The notes under the pieces: generated by a model
Seen by the model: only the letters and a program-made list of their open reading frames with translations
What the model was told of the DNA's origin: nothing
Databases searched by the model: none
Shown here: positions 18,101 to 24,940 of the stretch, one piece after another
Layout of the letters: the number at the start of each line of letters is the position of its first letter
Numbering within the stretch: the stretch's first letter is position 1
Assembly (NCBI RefSeq): GCF_003044445.1
Contig: NZ_POWX01000002.1
Location: forward strand, 62,001 to 126,000
Length of the DNA: 64,000 nucleotides
Reading direction: 5' to 3'
Source of the DNA: Neisseria mucosa
GTDB taxonomy: Bacteria > Pseudomonadota > Gammaproteobacteria > Burkholderiales > Neisseriaceae
Made by a program: the position numbers and the translations under genes

Positions 18101-18470
18101 TATCAGAACTGCCACCGTTATATAAAGTCTGCAATCCCCAATTAAACTTGTCTTTGTGGTTCTCCAATATTCCGTTAAGTGCGTTCTTTGTTACCTGCAT
18201 ACGTGTTGGACCAGGTGTATATTCGCCAGTAACCGCATTACGGTTCATACTCTGCGAATCATCAATAAAAAACATAATGTTATGTTTGACTTTCGGCTGC
18301 TCTGTAATTTGGCTTTCGTTTTGCAGGTAAAGCGGGGTTTTGGCAAACTGTGCTTGCGCTTGCGATGCTGCACCCATCAGGGCGAGCGCGGAGGCGATGC
18401 TGTAAATCATTGGACGGATGGAGCCGGGGCAACGTGAAGATTTGTTTTTCATAATGCGTTCTTTTTTCAT
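15129..18470 (-). CDS. pilC: Type IV pilus-associated adhesin PilC/PilY1
   Basis: The 1113-residue exported protein has a signal peptide ending near AQAQ (40), a von Willebrand A-like domain with a DxSxS metal site at 70-74 (FIDDSQSMN), and a C-terminal beta-propeller with a calcium loop DTDFDGVVDF near 776-785, the layout of PilC/PilY1. These proteins sit at the pilus tip or cell surface, promote pilus extension against retraction and mediate adhesion. No poly-G tract is seen near the start, so the slipped-strand switching known for gonococcal pilC is not indicated. ATG codons at 18470 and 18452 are both possible; neither has a strong ribosome-binding site. Confidence 0.88.
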   Translation of the reverse strand: MKKERIMKNKSSRCPGSIRPMIYSIASALALMGAASQAQAQFAKTPLYLQNESQITEQPKVKHNIMFFIDDSQSMNRNAVTGEYTPGPTRMQVTKNALNGILENHKDKFNWGLQTLYNGGSSDTTPEETFDPEKASWQKMIDKVNKMKPTGLTPATSRYYEVVTQTVMPNIKYRCQKSYVVMMSDGDANFGCNFHSKGFSYNFDYDNPKGYYSIYPSPYRPFLPKNEAAYKYFGPSALAGLSQTTLSGLCSKAGGVDNMPYWDSADGYNGKVGGIEFFSRTLSWKDIKTAADGNGKDAAGVSWDGDPSKDPKGVDYSKQLVQTFTVGFGQGISDAGKAFLTRGASQDDWYFNADKPEDLENAFNKIISLISTDSESPPFEGEGGTAPATSSSGIPDLAATIKLNTGSWSSQILFNKLNAKGRRVGTDTDTDNGPKPSFGNRKTLINTGSNTYALENIINNPPEYINNAYFGIEGSSDDEWKKLLNWTARVGSNDSAYSPYRDRKSGERDLGDILDGSVASVGNQEHGRREYLVAAANDGMVHIFQSTAGDHPYDLKVSYLPAGMEQEKDAANQPITLAKSLKDIAHADYGKSIENHKYGVNGGFTLRQTPVAEQDSSLSQRVFMFGAMGQGGRGAYALNLGSTNKTAKTGLDVDTTEWNKTVPLFETPKGEANKLGYTIGTPQIGRVSIKRETDGSAKLEENIRYAGFLASGYAAEAKDAEANETALYVYEMLGKEVGIGEKRGQPAGEEGKAGKELAKIIVPGGVGGLSTPTLLDTDFDGVVDFAFAGDRGGNMYRFDLRGETPKNWTAVKIFSGSSSKPITSAPAVSRKGAKEYVVIFGTGSEIYQSDLSNTETQSIYGILQKLDKAPKDLFEDKTNQDVTEQNLREQTITEVEQSYKDENDQPKTGKALYLSNKKIEDAHKGWFINLGSGERVSIKPTMILRTAIVTIRKYTSDGGKTIGKEESEKDLCLPVSNNKSTETSTTFLGINADNGGALNNRSARFTPDIFKRELSGFGTQYANGLTLEGIIASFTFIDPNKRTDDPVTADGDSGGTGTDKELGYGSGTPNNKCFSGKEDDHRSLLLNKKDKGSLEVKGRICGLQRISWRELFF

Positions 18471-18647
18471 AAAATCGTCGGCTGACGGATGATGACGTTG
18501 TTTTTATTTTCTCGGAATGCGATTCTAACATTTACGATGTCATTTATGTGGGGTTCGGGCTGTTTTTTTTATCTGATGCGGCGAACAATGGCGAAAATGA
18601 AACAGACTTCATGATTGTAAAGGGAAAATCCGTTGCCAAACCACAGC

Positions 18648-18676
18648 TTGAACGATATGGCTTTTTGACGTAGAAT
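18648..18676 (+). promoter_or_regulatory. Sigma-70 promoter upstream of carA
   Basis: TTGAAC at 18648-18653 and TAGAAT at 18671-18676 are separated by exactly 17 bases. Transcription would start near 18683, about 175 bases before carA. Confidence 0.6.
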
Positions 18677-18682
18677 GCATTG

Positions 18683-18758
18683 CTTCTACGGCATAGGCAG
18701 CTATGCCTGAAAAAGCACGTTACGCAGCAAAATCAAGGCTGCGGGGCGTGTTTTTTTT
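18683..18758 (+). ncRNA. carA leader: hairpin plus intrinsic terminator (attenuator or small RNA)
   Basis: From the predicted start near 18683 a transcript would form hairpin GGCATAG/CTATGCC (18690-18707) and then a stronger stem, CACG and CGCAGC pairing with GCTGCG and CGTG (18716-18750), followed by eight or more T. This is a textbook intrinsic terminator 100 bases before carA. It can be an attenuator for carA or a stand-alone RNA of about 75 nt. A short frame beginning at 18675 encodes MHCFYGIGSYA and stops at 18708-18710, so a leader peptide is a further possibility if transcription starts farther upstream. Confidence 0.5.
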
Positions 18759-18857
18759 TAGCCGATATTTTCTCAGGCGGTCTTTTTTGTAAACAATTTT
18801 CAGACGACCCCTGTCCGTTTCTGCAAACCGACCATCATCAGGCAAACAGGATTCATC

Positions 18858-19988
18858 ATGACCACTCCGGCTCTTCTCGTTCTCGCTGACGGCAGCGTAT
18901 TTCACGGCACATCAATCGGTTACGAAGGTTCGACTTCCGGCGAAGTCGTGTTCAACACTTCCATGACCGGCTATCAGGAAATCCTGACCGACCCGTCCTA
19001 CTGCAAACAAATCGTTACCCTCACCTACCCCCACATCGGCAATACCGGCACCAACGCCGAAGATGAAGAAAGCGGCAGCGTTTATGCCGCAGGCTTGATT
19101 ATCCGCGACCTGCCGCTGCTGCACAGCAACTTCCGCGCCTCCGAAAGCCTGCACGACTATCTGGTGCGCAACAAAACCGTCGCCATCGCCGACATCGACA
19201 CCCGCCGCCTGACCACGCTGCTGCGCGAAAAAGGCGCACAAGGAGGCGCAATTCTGACCGGCGCGGACGCTACGGTTGAAAAAGCGCAAGAACTCATCGC
19301 CGCGTTCGGCAGCATGGTCGGCAAAGATTTGGCGAAAGAAGTTTCCTGCAAAGAAGCCTACGAATGGACCGAAGGCGAATGGGCGCTGGGCAAAGGTTTC
19401 GTTACCCCTGCCGAACAGCCGTTCCACGTCGTCGCCTACGATTTCGGCGTGAAAACCAACATCTTGCGTATGCTCGCCTCTCGCGGCTGCCGACTGACCG
19501 TCGTCCCCGCCCAAACCAGCGCGGAAGAGGTATTGGCGCTCAATCCCGACGGCGTGTTCCTCTCCAACGGCCCCGGCGACCCCGAGCCTTGTACCTACGC
19601 CATCGAAGCCGTGCAAAAACTGATGGCAAGCGGCAAACCCATCTTCGGCATCTGCTTAGGACACCAGCTCATCAGCCTCGCCATTGGCGCGAAAACCCTA
19701 AAAATGCACTTCAGCCATCACGGTGCCAACCACCCTGTACAAGATTTAGACAGCGGCAAAGTCGTCATCACCAGCCAAAACCACGGTTTCGCCGTCGATG
19801 CCGACACTCTGCCCACCAACGCACGCATTACCCACAAATCCCTGTTCGACAACACCTTGCAAGGCATCGAACTGACAGACAAACCTGTATTCTGCTTCCA
19901 AGGCCACCCCGAAGCCAGCCCGGGCCCGCAAGACGTCGGCTATCTATTCGACAAATTCATTGACAATATCAAAGCAGCAAAACAATAA
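18858..19988 (+). CDS. carA: Carbamoyl-phosphate synthase small (glutaminase) subunit
   Basis: A 376-residue protein with an N-terminal CarA domain and a C-terminal class I glutamine amidotransferase domain. The catalytic triad is visible: Cys266 in GICLGHQ, and His350 with Glu352 in GHPEASPG. It hydrolyses glutamine and channels ammonia to CarB for carbamoyl phosphate, used in arginine and pyrimidine synthesis. Here carB lies almost 5 kb downstream, separated by repeats and accessory genes, rather than directly adjacent. A promoter and terminator-bearing leader precede it. Confidence 0.97.
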   Translation: MTTPALLVLADGSVFHGTSIGYEGSTSGEVVFNTSMTGYQEILTDPSYCKQIVTLTYPHIGNTGTNAEDEESGSVYAAGLIIRDLPLLHSNFRASESLHDYLVRNKTVAIADIDTRRLTTLLREKGAQGGAILTGADATVEKAQELIAAFGSMVGKDLAKEVSCKEAYEWTEGEWALGKGFVTPAEQPFHVVAYDFGVKTNILRMLASRGCRLTVVPAQTSAEEVLALNPDGVFLSNGPGDPEPCTYAIEAVQKLMASGKPIFGICLGHQLISLAIGAKTLKMHFSHHGANHPVQDLDSGKVVITSQNHGFAVDADTLPTNARITHKSLFDNTLQGIELTDKPVFCFQGHPEASPGPQDVGYLFDKFIDNIKAAKQ

Positions 19989-20124
19989 AGCTGATTTTTT
20001 CAGACGGCCACACTCAACTCGACAACAGGCCGTCTGAAAACCAAACTTCAAAAATATAAATTCAGCCCCCTCTCAACATCTGTACAGCCTGAAAACCCAA
20101 TCGTCTAATCAGAAAGGAAAACCA

Positions 20125-20382
20125 ATGACTGAAAAACAAATGCACATTCTTTCCGTCACCGCCACCCTGGCCGGCGTCGGTATGTACGTTTCTTATATCC
20201 CGCAAATCCAAAACAACCTTGCCGGCAACCCCGGCTCGCCGTTGCAACCCCTCGTCGCCGCCATCAACTGCACATTATGGTTTGCCTACGGCTTTTTGAA
20301 AGAAAAACGCGACTACCCCATCATACTGGCAAACGCCCCAGGCATTATTTTGGGTTTGATTACATTTATCACTAGTTTTTAA
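20125..20382 (+). CDS. SemiSWEET family sugar transporter, copy 1
   Basis: An 85-residue protein with three hydrophobic segments and the PQ-loop signature YIPQI near residues 25-29, plus a conserved AAINCTLWFAYG segment; this is the SemiSWEET half-transporter fold, which dimerises to form a sugar uniport pore in the inner membrane. AGAAAGGAAAACC precedes the ATG. A second, identical gene follows 336 bases later. Substrate cannot be told from sequence. Confidence 0.85.
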   Translation: MTEKQMHILSVTATLAGVGMYVSYIPQIQNNLAGNPGSPLQPLVAAINCTLWFAYGFLKEKRDYPIILANAPGIILGLITFITSF

Positions 20383-20460
20383 GGAAGTTTTCAGACGGCC
20401 TGTGCAAATCAACATCTGTACAGCCTGAAAACCCAATCGTCTAATCAGAAAGGAAAACCA

Positions 20461-20718
20461 ATGACTGAAAAACAAATGCACATTCTTTCCGTCACCGCCA
20501 CCCTGGCCGGCGTCGGTATGTACGTTTCTTATATCCCGCAAATCCAAAACAACCTTGCCGGCAACCCCGGCTCGCCGTTGCAACCCCTCGTCGCCGCCAT
20601 CAACTGCACATTATGGTTTGCCTACGGCTTTTTGAAAGAAAAACGCGACTACCCCATCATACTGGCAAACGCCCCAGGCATTATTTTGGGTTTGATTACA
20701 TTTATCACTAGTTTTTAA
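20461..20718 (+). CDS. SemiSWEET family sugar transporter, copy 2
   Basis: This encodes exactly the same 85-residue PQ-loop protein as the preceding gene and has the same leader and ribosome-binding site. The two copies lie in one 336-bp tandem duplication, so the event is recent or kept uniform by recombination. Because SemiSWEETs work as homodimers, the duplication would change dosage only. Confidence 0.85.
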   Translation: MTEKQMHILSVTATLAGVGMYVSYIPQIQNNLAGNPGSPLQPLVAAINCTLWFAYGFLKEKRDYPIILANAPGIILGLITFITSF

Positions 20719-20757
20719 GGAAGTTTTCAGACGGCCTGTGCAAAATAAAAACGCAAA

Positions 20758-20880
20758 CGGTCGTCTGAAAAAAGATTGTCTTGCCGCAACATTTAATTCA
20801 ATCAGCAACCCCATCCCCTCTCCCGTGGGAGAGGGCTAGGGAGAGGACAGCAAGCCGCAAGGCTTGCACAAACAGCAACC
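20758..20880 (+). repeat. Partial repeat unit ahead of the DUF559 gene
   Basis: A DUS (GGTCGTCTGAAA at about 20760) is followed by the palindrome CCTCTCCCGTGGGAGAGG near 20816 and by a hairpin CAAGCC-GCAA-GGCTTG, the same order as in the large array at 21351-23832. It ends about ten bases before the DUF559 start. Confidence 0.75.
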
Positions 20881-20891
20881 CGACAACAAAA

Positions 20892-21281
20892 ATGAACCCG
20901 CCCGAAAAACTATTGACCGCCGACAACCCCGCCCTGAATCAACGCGCCAAAGCCATGCGTCAAGAAATGAGCGAGGCGGAAGCAAAATTATGGCAACACC
21001 TGCGGGCAGGCCGTCTGAACGGCTATAAATTCCGCCGCCAGCAGCCGATGGGAAATTATATTGTTGATTTCATGTGCGTAACGCCCAAGCTGATTATCGA
21101 AGCAGACGGCGGGCAGCACACAGAACAAGCCGCATACGACCACGCGCGGACAGCATATCTCAACAGCCTGGGCTTTACCGTGCTGCGTTTTTGGAATCAC
21201 GAAATTTTGCAGCAAACAAACGATGTACTGGCGGAAATCCTGCGCGTGTTGCAGGAATTGGAAAAGCAGCCTGCACGGTAG
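20892..21281 (+). CDS. DUF559 domain protein (Vsr-like PD-(D/E)XK endonuclease fold)
   Basis: A 129-residue single-domain DUF559 protein. The family core is clear: a basic helical start (MSEAEAKLWQHLR, 26-38), FRRQQPMGNYIVDF with Asp59, then LIIEADGGQH with Glu70, Asp72 and His76, as in very-short-patch-repair-type nucleases. Function of DUF559 is not established. The frame stays open upstream through a palindromic repeat back to 20781; the ATG at 20892 is preferred because the domain begins there, although no strong ribosome-binding site is seen. It is flanked on both sides by repeat units, suggesting a link with repeat spread (inference). Confidence 0.8.
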   Translation: MNPPEKLLTADNPALNQRAKAMRQEMSEAEAKLWQHLRAGRLNGYKFRRQQPMGNYIVDFMCVTPKLIIEADGGQHTEQAAYDHARTAYLNSLGFTVLRFWNHEILQQTNDVLAEILRVLQELEKQPAR

Positions 21282-21350
21282 CAGATGGCTGATTTTGATT
21301 GGATTTTTGAAAATAATAGGGTGTAAGCCGACTGAATTGAGCATTTATAA

Positions 21351-23832
21351 AGGTCGTCTGAAAAACAAAAAGCAACCTACACAACCTATTTTCCTTGCAG
21401 AACCCTTAATCGCAACAACCGCCCATCCTCTCTCCCGTGGGAGAGAGTTAGAGAGAGGGCAACAAGCCGCAAGGCTTGTTATTTTGGCGGTTAGAGTGTT
21501 GGGAAAGATTGCTGCAATTCGGAGAATGCCCTCTCCCCAACCCTCCCCCACAGGGGAGGGAGCAGGTTGCAGCAGATTTTGCGGTTGCAGGCGGTTTGAA
21601 AAGCAACTTGGATTTACAACCGTTGATTGCAGGTCGTCTGAAAAACAAAAAACAACCTGCAAAACCTGTCTTCCTTACAGAAGCCTTAATTCCAACAGCC
21701 ACCCCATCCTCTCTCCCGTGGGAGAGAGCTAGAGAGAGGGCAACAAGCCGCAAGGTTTGTATTTGGGCGGTTAGGGTGTTGGGAAAGGTTGCCGAAATTC
21801 GGGGAATGCCCTCTCCCCAACCCTCCCCCATAGGGGAGGGAGCAGGTTGCAGCGGATTTTGCGGTTGCAAGCGATTTGAAAGGCAACTTAGATTTGCAGC
21901 TGTTGATTGCAGGTCGTCTGAAAAGCAAAAAGCAGCCTGCACAACCTGTTTTCCTTGCAGAACCCTTCATCCCAGCAGCTACCCCGTCCTCTCTCCTCGT
22001 GGGAGAGAGTTAGAGAGAGGGCAACAAGCCGCAAGGCTTGTATTTTGAGTGGTTGGAGTGTTGGGAAAGATTGCCGAAATTCGGAGAATGCCCTCTCCCC
22101 AGCCCTCCCCCACGGGGGAGGGAGCAGATTGCAGCAGGTTTCACGGGTGTAGGCGATTTGAAAAGCAACTTGGGTTTGCAGCCGTTGATTGCAGGTCGTC
22201 TGAAAAGTAAAAAGCAGCCTACACAACCTATTTTCCTTGCAGAACCCTTAATTCCAACAGCCGCCCCGTCCTCTCTCCCGTGGGAGAGAGTTAGAGAGAG
22301 GACAACAAGCCGCAAGGCTTGTGTTTGGGAGACTAGGGTGTTGGGGAAGGTTGCCGAAATTCGGAGAATGCCCTCTCCCCAGCCCTCCCCATGGGGGAGG
22401 GAGTAGATTGCAACAGGTTTTACGGTTGCAGGCGGTTTGAAAAGCAGATTGGATAAGCAGCCGTTGATTGCAGGCTGTCTGAAAAACAAGAAGCAGTCTG
22501 CACAACCTATTTTCCTTGCAGAACCCTTAACCCGAACAGCCACCCCGTCCTCTCTCCCTGTGGGAGAGAGTTAGAGAGAGGGCAACAAGCCGCAAGGCTT
22601 GTATTTCGGTGGTTGAGTTGTTGGGAAAGGTTGCCGAAATTCGGAGAATGCCCTCTCCCCAGCCCTCCCCCACGGGGGAGGGAGCAGGTTGCAGCAGATT
22701 TTGCGAATTTTGGCGATTTGAAAGGCAACTTAGGTTTGCAGCCGTTGATTGCAGGTCGCCTGAAAAACAAAAAGCAGCCTGCACAACCTGTTTCCTTGCA
22801 GAACCCTTAACCCGAACAGCCACCCCGTCCTCTCTCCCGTGGGAGAGAGTTAGAGAGAGGGCAACAAGCCGCAAGGCTTGCATTTGGACGGTTAGGGTGT
22901 TGGGAAAGATTGCCGAAATTCGGAGAATGCCCTCTCCCCAGCCCTCCCCCACGGGGGAGGGAGCGGATTGCAGCAGGTTTTACGGTTGCAGGCGATTTGA
23001 AAAGCAACTTGGATTTACAACCGTTGATACAGGTCGTCTGAAAAGCAAAAGCAGCCTGCACAACCTATTTTCCTTGCAGAACCCTTAATCCCAACAGCCA
23101 CCCCATCCTCTCTCCCTGTGGGAGAGAGTTAGAGAGAGGGCAACAAGCCGCAAGGCTTGTATTTGGGCGGTGAAGGTATTAGGAAAGATTGCTGCAATTT
23201 GGAGAATGCCTTCTCCCCAGCCCTCTCCCACGGGAGAGGGAGCAGGTTGCTGCGGATTTTGCGGTTGCAGGTGGTTTGAAAAGCAACTTGGGTTTGCAGA
23301 CGTTGATGCAGGCCGTCCGAAAAATAAAAAGCAGCCTGCACAACCTATTTTCTTTGTAGAACCCTTAATCCCAACAGCCACCCCGTCCTCTCTCCCGTGG
23401 GAGAGAGCTAGAGAGAGGGCAACAAGCCGCAAGGCTTGTATTTTAGGTGGTTAGGGTGTTGGGAAAGATTGCTGCAATTTGGAGAATGCCCTCTCCCCAG
23501 CCCTCCCCCACGGGGGAGGGAGCAGGTTGCAGCAGGTTTTGCGGTTGTAGGCAGTTTGAGAAGCAGCTTGGGTTTACAGCCATTGATTTCAGGTCGTCTG
23601 AAAAGTAACCTGCACAACCTGATTAGTTTACAGAACCCTTAATTCCAACAGCCGCCCCGTCCTCTCTCCCGTGGGAGAGAGTTAGAGAGAGGGTAACAAG
23701 CCGCAAGGCTTGTATTTGGGCGGTGAAGGTATTGGGAAAGATTGCCGCAATTTGGAGAATGCCCTCTCCCCAACCCTCCCCCACGGGGGAGGGGGCGGGT
23801 TGCAGTAGATTCAAGCATTAAAGGTCGTCTGA
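21351..23832 (+). repeat. Tandem array, nine units of about 280 bp, each with one DUS and three hairpins
   Basis: DUS or mutated DUS begin at 21351, 21631, 21911, 22193, 22473, 22753, 23031, 23310, 23591 and 23821, giving eight periods of 278-282 bases and a last shortened one of 230. Each unit contains the palindrome CTCTCTCCC/GGGAGAGAG, an 8-bp stem AACAAGCC closed by a GCAA tetraloop (21461-21480 in the first unit), and a CCCTCCCC/GGGGAGGG stem (21541-21560). DUS at 22473, 22753 and 23310 carry point changes. Open frames across it are by-products of the repeat. Confidence 0.93.
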
Positions 23833-24119
23833 AAAAGAATGCCCGAAACATCAACGGCAGGAATTTTTCAGGCAGCCTTTATCGCAAAGCAGATGGAACA
23901 AACGCCACAAGCGTTTTTTCAGACGACCTTTGAACCCGTCGGTAGGGTGTGTGCCGCAAGGCACGCACGCGGTGGGCTGGGTTGCAGGGAAAATGGAGAA
24001 CCAATTTCAGACACCCCAAAGGTAGGTTGGGTTGCCAAACCCAACGTTTTTAGATGATTAAGCGGTTTGTGTTGGGTTTTCAATCCAACCTACGCTTGCT
24101 AAATAGAAAGGAAAGTGAT
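23833..24119. other. Intergenic stretch with further hairpins between array and next gene
   Basis: No convincing gene. It contains GTGTGTGCC-GCAA-GGCACGCAC (about 23947-23971), an inverted repeat around TTGGGTTGCCAAACCCAA near 24027, and another GGGTTTTCAATCC-type repeat near 24075. A 72-codon frame at 23839-24057 has no recognisable content and crosses these repeats. Confidence 0.45.
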
Positions 24120-24911
24120 ATGTCAGATAACAATCCAGTATGGTGGGAAAAAACTGTCGAGTATCAATTTGTAATAAATAATCATCGTGAATTTCAATTT
24201 GTTGCCCCCCTTGATGGCAATCATGAGAAACAAACCTCTGATACCATTTTAGGTCAAGATAATAAATTTATTTTGATAGAATTTAAACGTGACGGTAATT
24301 CACAAACAGCAGAGTTTAATAAATTTAAGAAGGTGGCAAATGAAAAAAGTAATACAGAAATTTTAAAAGAAATAAAAAGTATTAAAAATCATCAATGCCA
24401 TTTTCTCGTATATGCACAATTAGATGAAGAAAAAAATAGGTTAGAATTGTTTCACGAAGAATACTTATCATATTTAGGGAAAAATGGCAATTCTCTTACA
24501 GATGATGAAATGATTAACAATGGCAATTCTCTTACAGATGATGAAATGATTAACAATGGCAATTCTCTTACATATGATGAAATGATTAACAAAGGAATTT
24601 CATTAAAAGAATTTCATGAGTATTTAGAAAAAATTGGACAATTAAGAGTAGAAAATACCGATAATGATACAAATACTAGTACCAGTAGTGGGGGCAAAAC
24701 ACCTGAAAAAATAACTGCCGAATTTTCTAATGTTTTAATTTTGGATAATGAAGGCAGCTGTTACACATTTAATGACTTTCAAAATCTGAGTCTACAATTA
24801 CAACAACAATTAAATCAAGAATTACAATCTGAAATACAACCACAAAAAAAATTAGTAGAATCAGAAAATCCTAGTAATAAATATAGTAGCAACAAGAAGA
24901 TAAAGATGTAA
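24120..24911 (+). CDS. Hypothetical protein, possible PD-(D/E)XK nuclease-like domain with internal repeats
   Basis: The 263-residue product has no family I can name. Near the N-terminus, Asp41 (QTSDTILGQ) followed by ILIEFKRD (Glu54, Lys56) fits the D...ExK core of restriction-endonuclease-like folds, with Glu10 or Glu14 as a possible helical residue. Residues 122-157 are three copies of a 12-residue repeat (NGNSLTDDEMIN) encoded by three 36-bp repeats, with a decayed fourth. The gene is strikingly AT-rich beside GC-rich carB, which suggests acquisition. GAAAGGAAAGTGAT precedes the chosen ATG. It lies 29 bases before carB. Confidence 0.55.
   Translation: MSDNNPVWWEKTVEYQFVINNHREFQFVAPLDGNHEKQTSDTILGQDNKFILIEFKRDGNSQTAEFNKFKKVANEKSNTEILKEIKSIKNHQCHFLVYAQLDEEKNRLELFHEEYLSYLGKNGNSLTDDEMINNGNSLTDDEMINNGNSLTYDEMINKGISLKEFHEYLEKIGQLRVENTDNDTNTSTSSGGKTPEKITAEFSNVLILDNEGSCYTFNDFQNLSLQLQQQLNQELQSEIQPQKKLVESENPSNKYSSNKKIKM
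24483..24590 (+). repeat. Three in-frame 36-bp tandem repeats
   Basis: Units at 24483-24518, 24519-24554 and 24555-24590; the first two are identical and the third differs at one base. Thirty-six bases keep the reading frame, so copy number can change the protein length by 12 residues per unit. Confidence 0.93.
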
Positions 24912-24940
24912 ACTTTAAAATTTTAAAGAAAGACCCACCC

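Larger units (their letters stand above)
20073..20744 (+). repeat. Exact head-to-tail 336-bp tandem duplication
   Basis: Bases 20073-20408 and 20409-20744 form two directly abutting copies with no differences seen. Each holds a ribosome-binding site, a complete SemiSWEET gene and a trailing TTTTCAGACGGCC. Sequence diverges immediately outside both ends. Confidence 0.95.

Noticed and set aside
18430..18480. Phase-variable poly-G tract at the start of pilC
   Set aside because: No run of five or more G is present at the start of the gene here.
21476..23832. Many open frames of 60-190 codons in several frames across the tandem array (repeating PSPQPSPTGEGAG, SLPWERVRERATSRKAC, GEGWGEGI)
   Set aside because: They are open because of the GC-rich palindromes, recur with each unit in shifting frames, lack ribosome-binding sites and match no protein family; well-known spurious translations of such repeats.
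21351..23832. Possible CRISPR array
   Set aside because: Units are about 280 bp and similar along the whole length; there are no short repeats with unique spacers and no cas genes.
23839..24057. 72-codon frame after the array
   Set aside because: Crosses a DUS and hairpins, no ribosome-binding site, no family; similar translations arise wherever these repeats occur.
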